Positions 1 through 7,585 of a stretch of 18,936 nucleotides of DNA are shown here, piece after piece. The DNA lies in contig JAKALF010000011.1 of assembly GCA_021813265.1 (NCBI GenBank), forward strand, positions 1 through 18,936, read 5' to 3'. Position 1 is the stretch's first letter; each line of letters opens with the position of its first letter. The position numbers and the translations under genes were made by a program. This DNA comes from a bacterium (GTDB taxonomy: Bacteria > Patescibacteriota > Minisyncoccia > UBA6257 > GWB1-50-10). Under the pieces are notes generated by a model. The model did not search any database, was not told the DNA's origin, and saw nothing but the letters and a program-made list of their open reading frames with translations.

Positions 1-284
1 GATCCGGTCGTAAAATTAGAATCTTTGGTAAGGTTTACTCCCGTAAAACGTTCATAGTGACCAAGATCAAGATCCGTCTCCGCTCCATCGTCGGTCACGA
101 AGACTTCTCCATGTTGATACGGATTCATGGTTCCCGCGTCTTTGTTAAGATACGGATCCATCTTAATGGGTAAAACCGAGAAACCATGAGATTTAAAAAG
201 CCGCGAAATCGCGGCGACTGTGATTCCCTTCCCAATTCCTGAGACCGTTCCTCCCGTAACAAAAATAAATTTTTTTTGTTTCAT
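1..284 (-). CDS. pyrG: CTP synthase, N-terminal part (runs off the window)
   Basis: CTP synthase makes CTP from UTP, ATP and glutamine, the last step of de novo pyrimidine nucleotide synthesis in the cytoplasm. Only the first 94 codons are present, and the gene continues beyond base 1. The translation opens MKQKKFIFVTGG and carries the P-loop-like TVSGIGKG (family form VVSSLGKG). It then shows the synthetase-domain signatures KMDPYLNKDAGTMNP, QHGEVFVTDDGAETDLDLGH and YERF, which are nearly invariant in PyrG. The ATG at 284-282 overlaps the rpe stop in an ATGA arrangement (284-281), so translation is probably coupled to rpe. No promoter is visible between the two genes. Identification is secure from these motifs; the glutaminase half cannot be judged. 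Confidence 0.96.
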   Translation of the reverse strand, partial: MKQKKFIFVTGGTVSGIGKGITVAAISRLFKSHGFSVLPIKMDPYLNKDAGTMNPYQHGEVFVTDDGAETDLDLGHYERFTGVNLTKDSNFTTG

Positions 285-928
285 ATAGCTCTAAGCGTTT
301 GATACGCGTTCTGGGGACTCTTACTTTTTAAAATATAGGAAACGGAAACGAGAATATCGGCTCCTTTTTTCTTTGAAATCTTTCCTGTTTCTTCATTCAC
401 TCCCCCATCCATCTCTATCGTAACACGAGGAAATGTTTCCCGCAAAAAACTTACCTTATCCCCCACATCAAGTTCCCTCTGGCCGGAAAATCCGGGAGGA
501 ACGGCCAGTATTTGGATAAAAGAGACCCGTTTCAAAAGATTTTTTTTCTCTTCCACGGTCGTATCGGGGTTAAGAGCGAGTCCAAGTTCAGCTCCGTTCT
601 TTTCACATTTCCGTTTATACGACTCAAGCTCATTTTCATCACGCACCGCTTCAGTGTGAATAATCACTCTTTTTATCCCCACGGAAAGCCAATCAGAAAG
701 ATAGTTCTCCGGGTTTTTAACCATGAGATGAACCTCGATATTATTCGAAAAACGCAATTCTCGGCAAAGATCTTTAAATCCCTTGGGGTCGTTAAACGTA
801 CGGGCGGGAGTAAATATACCATCGGATATGTCAACTTGTACCCATGAAGCGGGAAGGGTTTTGATAATCTCCATGGCCTCCCGCACGCACGAGAGAGTTT
901 TACAATTAATACCGGGAATCGTTGTCAT
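281..928 (-). CDS. rpe: Ribulose-phosphate 3-epimerase-like protein (divergent)
   Basis: A TIM-barrel protein of 215 residues of the ribulose-5-phosphate 3-epimerase family, which interconverts ribulose-5-P and xylulose-5-P in the pentose phosphate pathway. Visible motifs are VDISDG (31-37 region), EVHLM (65-69), HTEA (91-94), LALNP (117-121), VPPGFSGQ (143-150) and EMDGGVN (172-178). Of the four metal ligands expected for the family (H, D, H, D), D33, H67 and D174 are present, but the first His (family HIDVMDG) is Gln31. The usual N-terminal ISPSILS segment and the C-terminal GSAIF loop also differ (VSYIL). The ATG at 928 was chosen because homology starts there; it overlaps rpiB by 23 bases. 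A longer reading back to 1129 would be rpiB antiframe sequence. Adjacency to rpiB supports a pentose-phosphate role, but the substrate could differ. Confidence 0.85.
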   Translation of the reverse strand: MTTIPGINCKTLSCVREAMEIIKTLPASWVQVDISDGIFTPARTFNDPKGFKDLCRELRFSNNIEVHLMVKNPENYLSDWLSVGIKRVIIHTEAVRDENELESYKRKCEKNGAELGLALNPDTTVEEKKNLLKRVSFIQILAVPPGFSGQRELDVGDKVSFLRETFPRVTIEMDGGVNEETGKISKKKGADILVSVSYILKSKSPQNAYQTLRAI

Positions 929-1412
929 GATTGATATCAAATTTAGTCGCCTGCGAATCAAATATTTCCGCCTCCGCTTCTTGGATTTTTCTGATCCTTC
1001 TTTTATGTCTCTCTTCTCCCGAAAATGGAGTTTGAAGCCAGGTGAGGACAATTTTTTCGGCTTGTTCTTTATCGAGATAATTCGCGCCAAGCGCGAGCAC
1101 ATTTGAATCGTCATCCGTTCTGCTGTCAAACGCCTGATCGGGTGTCGCCGTAAGAGCGCTTCTCACGTTGGGATATTTATTCGCAATGATATCAACTCCC
1201 ACTCCCGATCCGCATATCACGATTCCCTTGCTTCGTTCAAAATCAACACTTACCTTCTCTCCCACTTTCTTGGCAAAATCAGGGTAGTCATCATCTTCGT
1301 TATACGTCTCATCCCCAACGTCATAGATCGAATATCCCCTCTCTTTCAAAACTGATTTGATATGCTCCTTAAGCTTGAATCCCCTATGATCCGACGCGAT
1401 ATAGATAACCAT
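906..1412 (-). CDS. rpiB: Ribose-5-phosphate isomerase B
   Basis: RpiB (LacAB/RpiB family) interconverts ribose-5-P and ribulose-5-P. The 168-residue product starts MVIYIASDHRGFKLKEHI, the family's N-terminal substrate-binding strand. It contains CGSGVGVDIIANK with the probable catalytic base Cys67, then NVRSALT, NVLALGAN (104-111) and a C-terminal FSGEERHKRRIRKI segment matching the usual phosphate-binding Arg cluster. Where many RpiB proteins have a His-Asn-Asp before the NVLALG strand, this one has Asp100-Asp101-Asp102. The tail after about residue 150 is longer than usual and acidic. The ATG at 1412 is chosen because the conserved strand begins there; it is 7 bases after the capA-like stop. 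A TATAAT lies exactly 6 bases upstream, suggesting its own leaderless transcript as well as read-through. The next gene, rpe, overlaps its end, so the two pentose-phosphate enzymes are probably made together. Confidence 0.93.
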   Translation of the reverse strand: MVIYIASDHRGFKLKEHIKSVLKERGYSIYDVGDETYNEDDDYPDFAKKVGEKVSVDFERSKGIVICGSGVGVDIIANKYPNVRSALTATPDQAFDSRTDDDSNVLALGANYLDKEQAEKIVLTWLQTPFSGEERHKRRIRKIQEAEAEIFDSQATKFDINHDNDSRY

Positions 1413-1418
1413 ATGAGT

Positions 1419-1447
1419 ATTATAGACCAACGGGATGAGGTTGAAAA
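1419..1447 (-). promoter_or_regulatory. Putative leaderless promoter for rpiB
   Basis: On the minus strand a perfect TATAAT occupies 1424-1419, and six bases (ACTCAT) separate it from the rpiB ATG at 1412. The expected transcription start is therefore the A of the ATG. A weak -35-like TTTTCA sits at 1447-1442 with a 17-base spacer. The TAA stop of the upstream capA-like gene lies inside the TATAAT. The spacing matches that of lexA and rpoB. Seen directly in the sequence; activity is inferred. Confidence 0.5.
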
Positions 1448-2445
1448 TCGCTATTGATGTTAATAGGGATGGAGACGATATCAACGATCTTTTTGTTCTT
1501 TATGGTTGCTTTAAGAGCAATGCTCTCCATGGTTTCACGAGAAAAATCCTGATCAAAAACAAAATTTCCAAGGCTATACGCTATCCACCCGTTTTTGTAG
1601 CGTTCCACTTCTTCCACGACATGAGGGTGGTGCCCCACGATGATATCGGCGCCCCAATCAATCATGCTATGAGCGAGATTCTGCTGTTCCAGAGTCGATC
1701 GTTTTCTATATTCCACCCCCCAATGAAAGGAAACGACAACGATATCCGCGAGACGTTTCGCTTCCTCTATCACTTTCTTTATACGACCCTCGTCAAAATC
1801 GCTTATGCCCCCCGACCTCGGAGTCGCTTTGAGTGTTTTGGGATAGGTTTTGGTATATCCTAAAAACGCGATTTTCGCGTTCCCAAGTTTAACGATGGCG
1901 GCAGCGTTCGCCTCCGCATCATTCCGTCCCGCCCCGATCGTTTGTATCCCGCGATCGTGTAAGAGCTCAAGAGTGTCTTGAAGCGCGACGTTTCCCCAAT
2001 CTAAAATATGGTTGTTCGCGAGCGACATGACATCAAATCCCGCGTACGTCAGAGCATCCACGGTCTTTGGGTCATCGCGAAATGAATATACGCTTCCTTG
2101 ATTCGTTCCTCTCTCTGATATGGGACCTTCCAAATTTCCAAACGTTATATCAGCCGATCGCAAAAAATCAGCGCTTTCAAGAAACGGAAAAAGTGGATTT
2201 CCCGACTCATATATTTTCTTCGCGACGGAGCGAGAAAGCATGATATCCCCCACAAAGAGCATGGAATATTTTTGATCTTTCAACTTCTTCGCGACCGATT
2301 GCTGATACGCCATTATAACGCGAGAAGCTTGAAACGAGGAAAGCGCCGCCTCTCGCGCGGCATTCCTTAGGGAATATATATAGGAAAGAGTTACGACACA
2401 CAATACTACACACATGACACCCGCTCCATATGTCCTATACCTCAT
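1420..2445 (-). CDS. CapA/PgsA-type metallophosphatase, membrane-anchored
   Basis: A 341-residue protein of the bacterial CapA (PGA_cap) calcineurin-like metallophosphatase family. The family includes poly-gamma-glutamate capsule proteins but is broad, so the substrate is unknown. Residues 7-25 form one hydrophobic segment, probably an uncleaved anchor or signal. The catalytic domain then lies outside the membrane. Metal-site motifs in order are GDIMLSR (66-72, Asp67), GNLEGP (103-108), LANNHILDWG (142-151), FHWGVEY (240-246), GHHPHVV (271-277) and SLGNFVFDQ (291-299), all in family order and complete. The ATG at 2445 follows a TATACT by 8 bases with no Shine-Dalgarno site. The gene heads a compact run with rpiB, rpe and pyrG. 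A role in envelope polymer metabolism is an inference from the family; capsule synthesis is not claimed because capB/capC partners are absent. Confidence 0.88.
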   Translation of the reverse strand: MRYRTYGAGVMCVVLCVVTLSYIYSLRNAAREAALSSFQASRVIMAYQQSVAKKLKDQKYSMLFVGDIMLSRSVAKKIYESGNPLFPFLESADFLRSADITFGNLEGPISERGTNQGSVYSFRDDPKTVDALTYAGFDVMSLANNHILDWGNVALQDTLELLHDRGIQTIGAGRNDAEANAAAIVKLGNAKIAFLGYTKTYPKTLKATPRSGGISDFDEGRIKKVIEEAKRLADIVVVSFHWGVEYRKRSTLEQQNLAHSMIDWGADIIVGHHPHVVEEVERYKNGWIAYSLGNFVFDQDFSRETMESIALKATIKNKKIVDIVSIPININSDFQPHPVGL

Positions 2446-2453
2446 ATTTCTAG

Positions 2454-2477
2454 AGTATAGATGATTTTTTGATCAAA
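2454..2477 (-). promoter_or_regulatory. Putative promoter for the capA-like/rpiB/rpe/pyrG run, with palindrome
   Basis: A TATACT -10 hexamer lies at 2459-2454, 8 bases before the ATG at 2445, which predicts a 5' leader of about 2 bases. No good -35 is seen at 16-18 bases. A perfect 10-bp palindrome, TTTGATCAAA, lies at 2468-2477, where a regulator could sit just upstream of the -10. The spacer between the end of the secreted-protein gene (2484) and this start is only 38 bases and shows no clear terminator. Confidence 0.45.
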
Positions 2478-2483
2478 GAAACA

Positions 2484-5400
2484 TCATTCTCTAAGTCCCA
2501 CTTTCATGTACCAATCAACGGGAGCGCTGGGGTAGCCTCCGGAAAACGAGCACGTGTCGCAATTTCCCGCTATTGGAGATTTGGAAAATCCCTTCCCAGC
2601 GATTCCTTTAGCATACACATCGGTCCCTGAAAATACCGCGTTTCTCCATGTGTTTTCAAAAAACGCTCTGTTGGTTTCATAACTCACGACATCAAACATA
2701 AACCAATATGGAGTGTCCTTTATGAGAGAGACGGCCGAAGAAAACGAAAATGCTATTTCCTGTTCTTCGGTATAGTTTTCCGCTTCCGTAAGGATCGCCT
2801 CTCCCATGGGGGCGGTAAAATCGGGAGCGCCTTCCTTATCCTTATATATCGTAAGTCTGAGCGTAGCCGAACCCAAAAAACCAATATGATCTTGCCAAAT
2901 ATTCAGGACGACCACATTTATCTTCGCGTCTCCTTCGGGAACTATGCTTTGAAAACTCGCCGATATGGGCTCATTCAGAGTATGCAAAACTTTCCCAAAC
3001 GCGTCACTCCATTCATTACGTCTTTCCTGGGCGATAGAGAACGTCGTCGTCGCGTATCTCCATTTTTGTATTTTTTCCTCGGAAGCGTTTCCAAATTCAT
3101 CTTTAGCTCGAACGCCGATCGTAAACGCGTCCCCGGGAATAACCACTTTTTTGTATGAGGTGTTATTGCCCACGTTCTTCCATAACCCGTTATCTATCCC
3201 TTCATACGGAGAGAAATTTATCTCATACGTGATTTTTGAATCCAAGGTGTCCTCGTCTTTCGCTTTCCCCCACACGGATTCTATTTTTGAAGATCTCTCA
3301 TTAAACGATACCTTCAAATCCCCTTCCATAACGGGACTCTTATGTTCCGGTATTCCTTCCTGAACGGTATATCGCCTCGCGTCCCGAGCGACGAATTTAA
3401 ACGTTCTCGGGACTGAATAGGGCCAATTGTCATAATACGCGACACTTATATAATCTTTCGATGAAAACGCGACTGAAGATGGAAATTCGATTCTCACGAG
3501 ATTGTCTTCCAAAAGAGAAAACGAGAAATCTCCGTTATATGGTCCCACGCTGTTACATCGTCCCTGAGAATCCGGCAAAATAATGATATTCGAATCCACT
3601 TTCGAATCCGCGCATGTTTTAATATGAGCGGCAAGCATTTTTTCAAGCGTGCTGCTCGCGATTCCATTTTGGTCCGCCACATTGAGATATTCTTCCTTTT
3701 CCGCTTCCTGATTTTTGTAGAACGCGACGAGACGCCATCGATCCCCTGGGCTGTAAAGCCGATTGATAAAGGGATACTGTGAATAATAACCTTCAAAAAC
3801 ATACGGCGTTCCGGTAGCCTTCGTATCCTTATATAGATACCCTCTAGTGAAAAAACTCGGAACTTCCACGCTTGAGGAAACGCTTTCTTCCGATCCCAAT
3901 CCATCTCTGTCAAACGATTTTACCCAAAAGGTGTATGTTTTCCCAATGTCGTCCAGTTTTTTGGAAAACGCCGTCGAAGTCGTTTCCGTGATAACCTCGG
4001 AGGAAGACGCTTCAACAATCCGGTACGTTATATCCTTTGAGTTCCCGGAAAAATCTTTTGATGTATTCCAAAAAAATGACATGACGAGTCCTTGAGAATC
4101 ATACGAAGTCTTGAACTCTTCCGGTTTAGAAGGTCTATTCCTCGATTCTTTGAAACTTTTCGTGTTTTGAGGCGTTGAAACAGTATTCACGTCAAAATCA
4201 TTTTTATCATTATCCGAATCGCACCCGTTTCCGGAAAATTCATGTTGTGAATCATGCGTGGATGACACGCATCCGTTATTCCACGCTTTCCGTTCCATGC
4301 TTTCATGTTTGTCATACGAAAAGAGGCTATAATCCAAGCTATCAATGATATCTTCATCGCGAGATGATTCTATTTCATTCCGGTCTTTCACGATAAAAAT
4401 CCTGCCTCCCGTCTCAGATCCTGAAAGCGAAAAGGTTCTGTAGGAGAGATCGGGAAGAGTTTTCCCTTGATATCCGTCCTTTCCTTCCCCGTTTTTCCCC
4501 CGAGCGATGAGAAAGAATCCTAACGATGGAACGGTACTCGAACTCTCAATGTTTTTCTTGAACACCGTGGACGTTGAAACCTCATTCTTTCCGCTTACGT
4601 ATTGTATGGACCACTCGGATATATCCATATCGTGATCGGTTGGGTTGTATAGCTCTATGAACTCGTCTCCCGCGTCGTCTCCCTTAACCTGGACTTCGCT
4701 TATGACCACGTGATCCGCTTTCTTTCCCGTGCCGGAAATAATCTCGAGAGAAGATGAGGCTGTTGACGAGGCTCCTTTGTCATCAAAAACAGCGAGTATT
4801 ACCTCATATATCCCCGCTTTCTCATACGCGTGCGTTATATGTTGATTACTCGACGTTGCCGTTTGAACATCTCCAAAATTCCAAGAATACAAGTTTATGG
4901 TTCCATCAGGATCCGTGGATGATGCCGCGTTAAACGTAACGCTTTCCCCCGCGGTTTTTGGTTCCGAACTGAAGAAGAACGAAGCTATGGGCGCTTGATT
5001 ATCTTTCGTGTCTTCGACTGGCTTGTCTTTTTTATTCACTCTTCCCGGCGTGGGAGTTGATTCAATCCATACGGAATCTATGAACTGCAGGGATTTTCCA
5101 TTTCCATTCGCTCCCGTACTTGAGGCATATGAAATTTGATTAAGAACAATATCTCCTTTTTTCATAGCAATCGACTCTCCGTCATTGCTTAATGAAAATG
5201 AGCTCTTCCCCACTATTCCGGAAAATTCTTTATACGTCCCGAGAAAGAGCTCGGGATCATCCGCGATAACGGCGTATTCGTTGGGAGACAGGTTTAACGA
5301 CGTCGACGCGTTAGAAATTCCATGATTAGTTTCATTCTCAAAGAATTTAAGAGAGGACACATCAAAGGCAGTATCTCCCGTGTTTTGGATTTCTATCCAT

Positions 5401-6935
5401 TCATGTCCGGAATCCGATCCTTCAGTGTTATACATAATTTCCGTTATAGCCACGCTTGGAGTTGGTTCCACAGGAGCGCTTGCCGTTCCTCCTCCCGAGA
5501 AAACGTTCTGGGGCGACGCGTTCTGTCCCTGGGGGATAATTTTTTCTCCTTTATTTTTTTCTTCTTTATATTCCGGAATTTCTTCTACCTCTTTTTTCTC
5601 TTCTTTAACAGGTTCCGGAGAAATTTCCTCGACAAGTTCCGTTTCCGGTTCCTCGTTCAATACGATGGGTTCAGGTTCTTTGAAGACTATGTTTTCTGGT
5701 TCGGATTCACTTGGAGGCGTTGTGGTTGCGATATGTTCTATCACGACATTATCGTTTTCTTTTTGATCATTTCCCAATACGCTATTTACAACATTTTGCG
5801 TTGTTTTAGAAACATTACTCCAAAGTCTTAGAATTCCATCTTTCGTTTTCGCCATTTCCGCTAAAAACGAAAACGACGGAGTTTCTAAAAACGAAACGTC
5901 GTATTTCACGAGCCGCGGAGGAAACTCCTGCGCGACACGTTCATCTTCCACTTGTTTCAGAAACAGGGTTATAACTCCAGCGCCTTCTAAAACGATTTTT
6001 TTGGATAGACGTGAGAAATATGAATCGAGGATTGGAGCATAGCGATTTTTATTTTTAATGGAATATGTTTTTCCTTTTATCCCTTCCTTGTTTGTATCTA
6101 TATTAACAACTACTAAAGGAAACCAATCCCCATTCTCGTCTTTTCCATAACCAAAATCTCCCTGTTCGGCTAAAATCTTTGGAAATTCATATTTGGGATC
6201 ATTGATGGTATCCTTTGAGAAAAAATATTTATTCGAATATTCCGCCATGCGAATCAAATATTCTTCTATGGAACCCAATTGGCTAGATTTTCTATTTTCC
6301 CTCAAAAGAGTCTCCGGAATACTTAGTTGTTGTATGGTGGTTAAATCCCATTTGGTCAAATATTGTTCAAACGGAGATCCCTCGTCTCCCGTTGTTTCTT
6401 TGAGCGGAGCGTGAGTATCGTTTCTTGTGTGTTCCGGAACGGACATATCCTCAAGGAGATGTAAAATATGTCCCAAAATAATCAACCCCCGTTTTACATC
6501 TCCTCCCGCGTATTTTTGAAGACCCGTCTTCCATGTTTTATCACCATCATATCGAGAAAAACGAGATTGAATGATTTTGTTATTTGCCCAATTAACGGCG
6601 GAAACCGCTTCCTCGGAAGAAACAAGAATTTGAGCCAACGTTCGAACGAGAGAGGGCGACAAGTTTCCGGTATTTTCCCCTTTCCATCCTTCTTTTTTTA
6701 TGGGGTCATAAAAATGATTTATCCATCTCGGTATGGTATCTTCTTCTATGCTTCCTTGCACGATCCACGCTTTCTCCTGCGGAGTTAATTTCTTTTCCGG
6801 ATGAAGGATATTGTAGAATCTCACTATTTCGGACGTAAGAGCGGGATGGGTTGTTTCATCGTCATACGCGTCAACAAACCCCGTTGGGACAAGGATGCTG
6901 GCTACAATAAAAAGTATTGTATATGTTTTTACCAC
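2484..6935 (-). CDS. Secreted multidomain protein: zinc phospholipase C-like head, two lamin-tail domains, PKD
   Basis: A 1483-residue protein with a GTG start. Residues 1-23 form a Sec-type signal peptide (hydrophobic core ILFIVASILVPTGF, then VDA). Residues 24-340 resemble the bacterial zinc-dependent phospholipase C/S1-P1 nuclease fold: THPALT (His30), D66 and H74 in DTIPRWINHFYDP, and GHILHLLEDMSVPEHT, where H159, D163 and H169 keep the family's H-x3-D-x5-H spacing. The later HxxxE site reads GSPFE, so Glu190 is kept but the His is Gly186. An acidic Pro/Glu linker spans about 400-470. Lamin-tail (LTD) domains lie at about 494-630 and 742-915, the second ending in an Asp-rich DSDNDKNDFD stretch. 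Between them is a PKD domain (649-732, WNFGD). A fibronectin III-like stretch (934-1026) and beta-rich tails follow. There is no LPXTG, S-layer or C-terminal membrane anchor. It probably acts outside the cell in attachment or phospholipid/nucleic acid breakdown; the substrate is unknown. It follows the upstream membrane gene by 12 bases, so the two are likely co-transcribed. Confidence 0.85.
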   Translation of the reverse strand: MVKTYTILFIVASILVPTGFVDAYDDETTHPALTSEIVRFYNILHPEKKLTPQEKAWIVQGSIEEDTIPRWINHFYDPIKKEGWKGENTGNLSPSLVRTLAQILVSSEEAVSAVNWANNKIIQSRFSRYDGDKTWKTGLQKYAGGDVKRGLIILGHILHLLEDMSVPEHTRNDTHAPLKETTGDEGSPFEQYLTKWDLTTIQQLSIPETLLRENRKSSQLGSIEEYLIRMAEYSNKYFFSKDTINDPKYEFPKILAEQGDFGYGKDENGDWFPLVVVNIDTNKEGIKGKTYSIKNKNRYAPILDSYFSRLSKKIVLEGAGVITLFLKQVEDERVAQEFPPRLVKYDVSFLETPSFSFLAEMAKTKDGILRLWSNVSKTTQNVVNSVLGNDQKENDNVVIEHIATTTPPSESEPENIVFKEPEPIVLNEEPETELVEEISPEPVKEEKKEVEEIPEYKEEKNKGEKIIPQGQNASPQNVFSGGGTASAPVEPTPSVAITEIMYNTEGSDSGHEWIEIQNTGDTAFDVSSLKFFENETNHGISNASTSLNLSPNEYAVIADDPELFLGTYKEFSGIVGKSSFSLSNDGESIAMKKGDIVLNQISYASSTGANGNGKSLQFIDSVWIESTPTPGRVNKKDKPVEDTKDNQAPIASFFFSSEPKTAGESVTFNAASSTDPDGTINLYSWNFGDVQTATSSNQHITHAYEKAGIYEVILAVFDDKGASSTASSSLEIISGTGKKADHVVISEVQVKGDDAGDEFIELYNPTDHDMDISEWSIQYVSGKNEVSTSTVFKKNIESSSTVPSLGFFLIARGKNGEGKDGYQGKTLPDLSYRTFSLSGSETGGRIFIVKDRNEIESSRDEDIIDSLDYSLFSYDKHESMERKAWNNGCVSSTHDSQHEFSGNGCDSDNDKNDFDVNTVSTPQNTKSFKESRNRPSKPEEFKTSYDSQGLVMSFFWNTSKDFSGNSKDITYRIVEASSSEVITETTSTAFSKKLDDIGKTYTFWVKSFDRDGLGSEESVSSSVEVPSFFTRGYLYKDTKATGTPYVFEGYYSQYPFINRLYSPGDRWRLVAFYKNQEAEKEEYLNVADQNGIASSTLEKMLAAHIKTCADSKVDSNIIILPDSQGRCNSVGPYNGDFSFSLLEDNLVRIEFPSSVAFSSKDYISVAYYDNWPYSVPRTFKFVARDARRYTVQEGIPEHKSPVMEGDLKVSFNERSSKIESVWGKAKDEDTLDSKITYEINFSPYEGIDNGLWKNVGNNTSYKKVVIPGDAFTIGVRAKDEFGNASEEKIQKWRYATTTFSIAQERRNEWSDAFGKVLHTLNEPISASFQSIVPEGDAKINVVVLNIWQDHIGFLGSATLRLTIYKDKEGAPDFTAPMGEAILTEAENYTEEQEIAFSFSSAVSLIKDTPYWFMFDVVSYETNRAFFENTWRNAVFSGTDVYAKGIAGKGFSKSPIAGNCDTCSFSGGYPSAPVDWYMKVGLRE

Positions 6936-6947
6936 GTTTCTTAAAAG

Positions 6948-7496
6948 TTAAATCTCTATTATCTTCCAAATTCCGTTTGGGTACTGTTTGAAGTCAATGA
7001 GAACGGGGTTTAGTAAGACAAATCCTTTTTTGTCTTCCGAATAACTTCCCGGATCATTTAAGGCTTCTCTTAAAAAACTTTTGTACTTTTCTAGACCCTC
7101 TTTACTAACTCCATTAAAACTCCTCAATTCCCCCTCTTGTTTTGTCCCTATAAAATACTTGCTCGCAAGCTCATAATCGCCTTTTTCAACCGCGTCTATA
7201 TACATTCTAAGCGTTTCCTGGGGTGTTTTTCCCCCATAGGTATCCGCTAGCGCTCGGGCATAATCTTCACGCTGGGCTTTGTAAAGTGCCTCCACCGCGT
7301 TATCAAGCTCCTTTTCGCTAGCAAAACGCTCATACCATCCCAACGCAAAAAAAAGTATCACGTTGACGCCGACGATAAGGAGAATGACAAAGAAAAATTT
7401 TCTCGTGCGTTTTTTTGACGCTTTCCTCTCTTTCAAAAATCCCGTGTTTTCTTCCATAGTTTTTTTCACCTCATCATATTGATTATTATCATTCAT
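6948..7496 (-). CDS. Small single-pass membrane protein of unknown function
   Basis: A 182-residue protein, not recognised as a named family. Residues 1-33 are charged and Lys/Arg-rich (KASKKRTRK). A single membrane segment spans about 34-54 (FFFVILLIVGVNVILFFALGW), giving an N-in, C-out orientation by the positive-inside rule. The outer domain carries GKTPQETLRMYIDAVEKGDYELASKYF (about 88-114), which resembles the helical start of NTF2/DUF4878-like lipoprotein domains, and ends with a strand-like NGIWKIIEI. The stop is 12 bases before the secreted protein's GTG, and both share a frame, so the two are probably expressed together. The ATG at 7496 has no Shine-Dalgarno site and begins within bases of a terminator-like U-run. 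A second in-frame ATG at 7457 (Met14) has GAGGTG 9 bases upstream and may be the true start, giving 169 residues without losing the membrane segment. Confidence 0.75.
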   Translation of the reverse strand: MNDNNQYDEVKKTMEENTGFLKERKASKKRTRKFFFVILLIVGVNVILFFALGWYERFASEKELDNAVEALYKAQREDYARALADTYGGKTPQETLRMYIDAVEKGDYELASKYFIGTKQEGELRSFNGVSKEGLEKYKSFLREALNDPGSYSEDKKGFVLLNPVLIDFKQYPNGIWKIIEI

Positions 7497-7501
7497 AAAA
7501 T

Positions 7502-7528
7502 AAAAAACCGCTAAAAAACAGCGATTTT
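7502..7528 (-). terminator. Intrinsic terminator (lexA 3' end or candidate small RNA)
   Basis: Read on the minus strand, AAAATCGCT (7528-7520) pairs with AGCGGTTTT (7512-7504) in a 9-bp stem including one U-G wobble, with a 7-base loop. It runs into a six-T tract (7507-7502). The GC core is only 4 bp, so strength may be modest. The tract ends 5 bases before the ATG of the membrane-protein gene, so it could also serve as an attenuator. Confidence 0.6.
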
Positions 7529-7585
7529 GCGGGACAAAAAACCTTTACGCGCAACTATTGAGATTTCTCCTGGATCTTTTCTCAT
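7511..7585 (-). CDS. Possible 24-codon small ORF
   Basis: An ATG at 7585 opens a 24-codon frame beginning MRKDPGEISIV and ending SRKIAVF, with its TAG (7513-7511) inside the terminator hairpin. The peptide would be basic (five Lys/Arg). No convincing Shine-Dalgarno site precedes it; the nearest purine run, GAGAG, is too far upstream. It lies in the same stretch as the candidate structured RNA, so it may be chance, a leader peptide that senses translation, or a real microprotein. No family is recognised. Confidence 0.2.
   Translation of the reverse strand: MRKDPGEISIVARKGFLSRKIAVF

Noticed and set aside
929..1129. 67-codon N-terminal extension of rpe
   Set aside because: It would lie entirely within rpiB in another frame, is Lys/Arg-rich and non-homologous; Rpe similarity starts at the ATG at 928.
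1435..1863. 142-codon plus-strand frame opposite the capA-like gene
   Set aside because: It mirrors the HWGVEY and GHHPHVV coding region, which is clearly under protein selection on the minus strand.
5322..5831. Phe-rich 169-codon plus-strand frame resembling a membrane protein
   Set aside because: It is the complement of the Glu/Lys-rich linker of the secreted protein; GAA/AAA codons read as TTC/TTT produce the Phe run.
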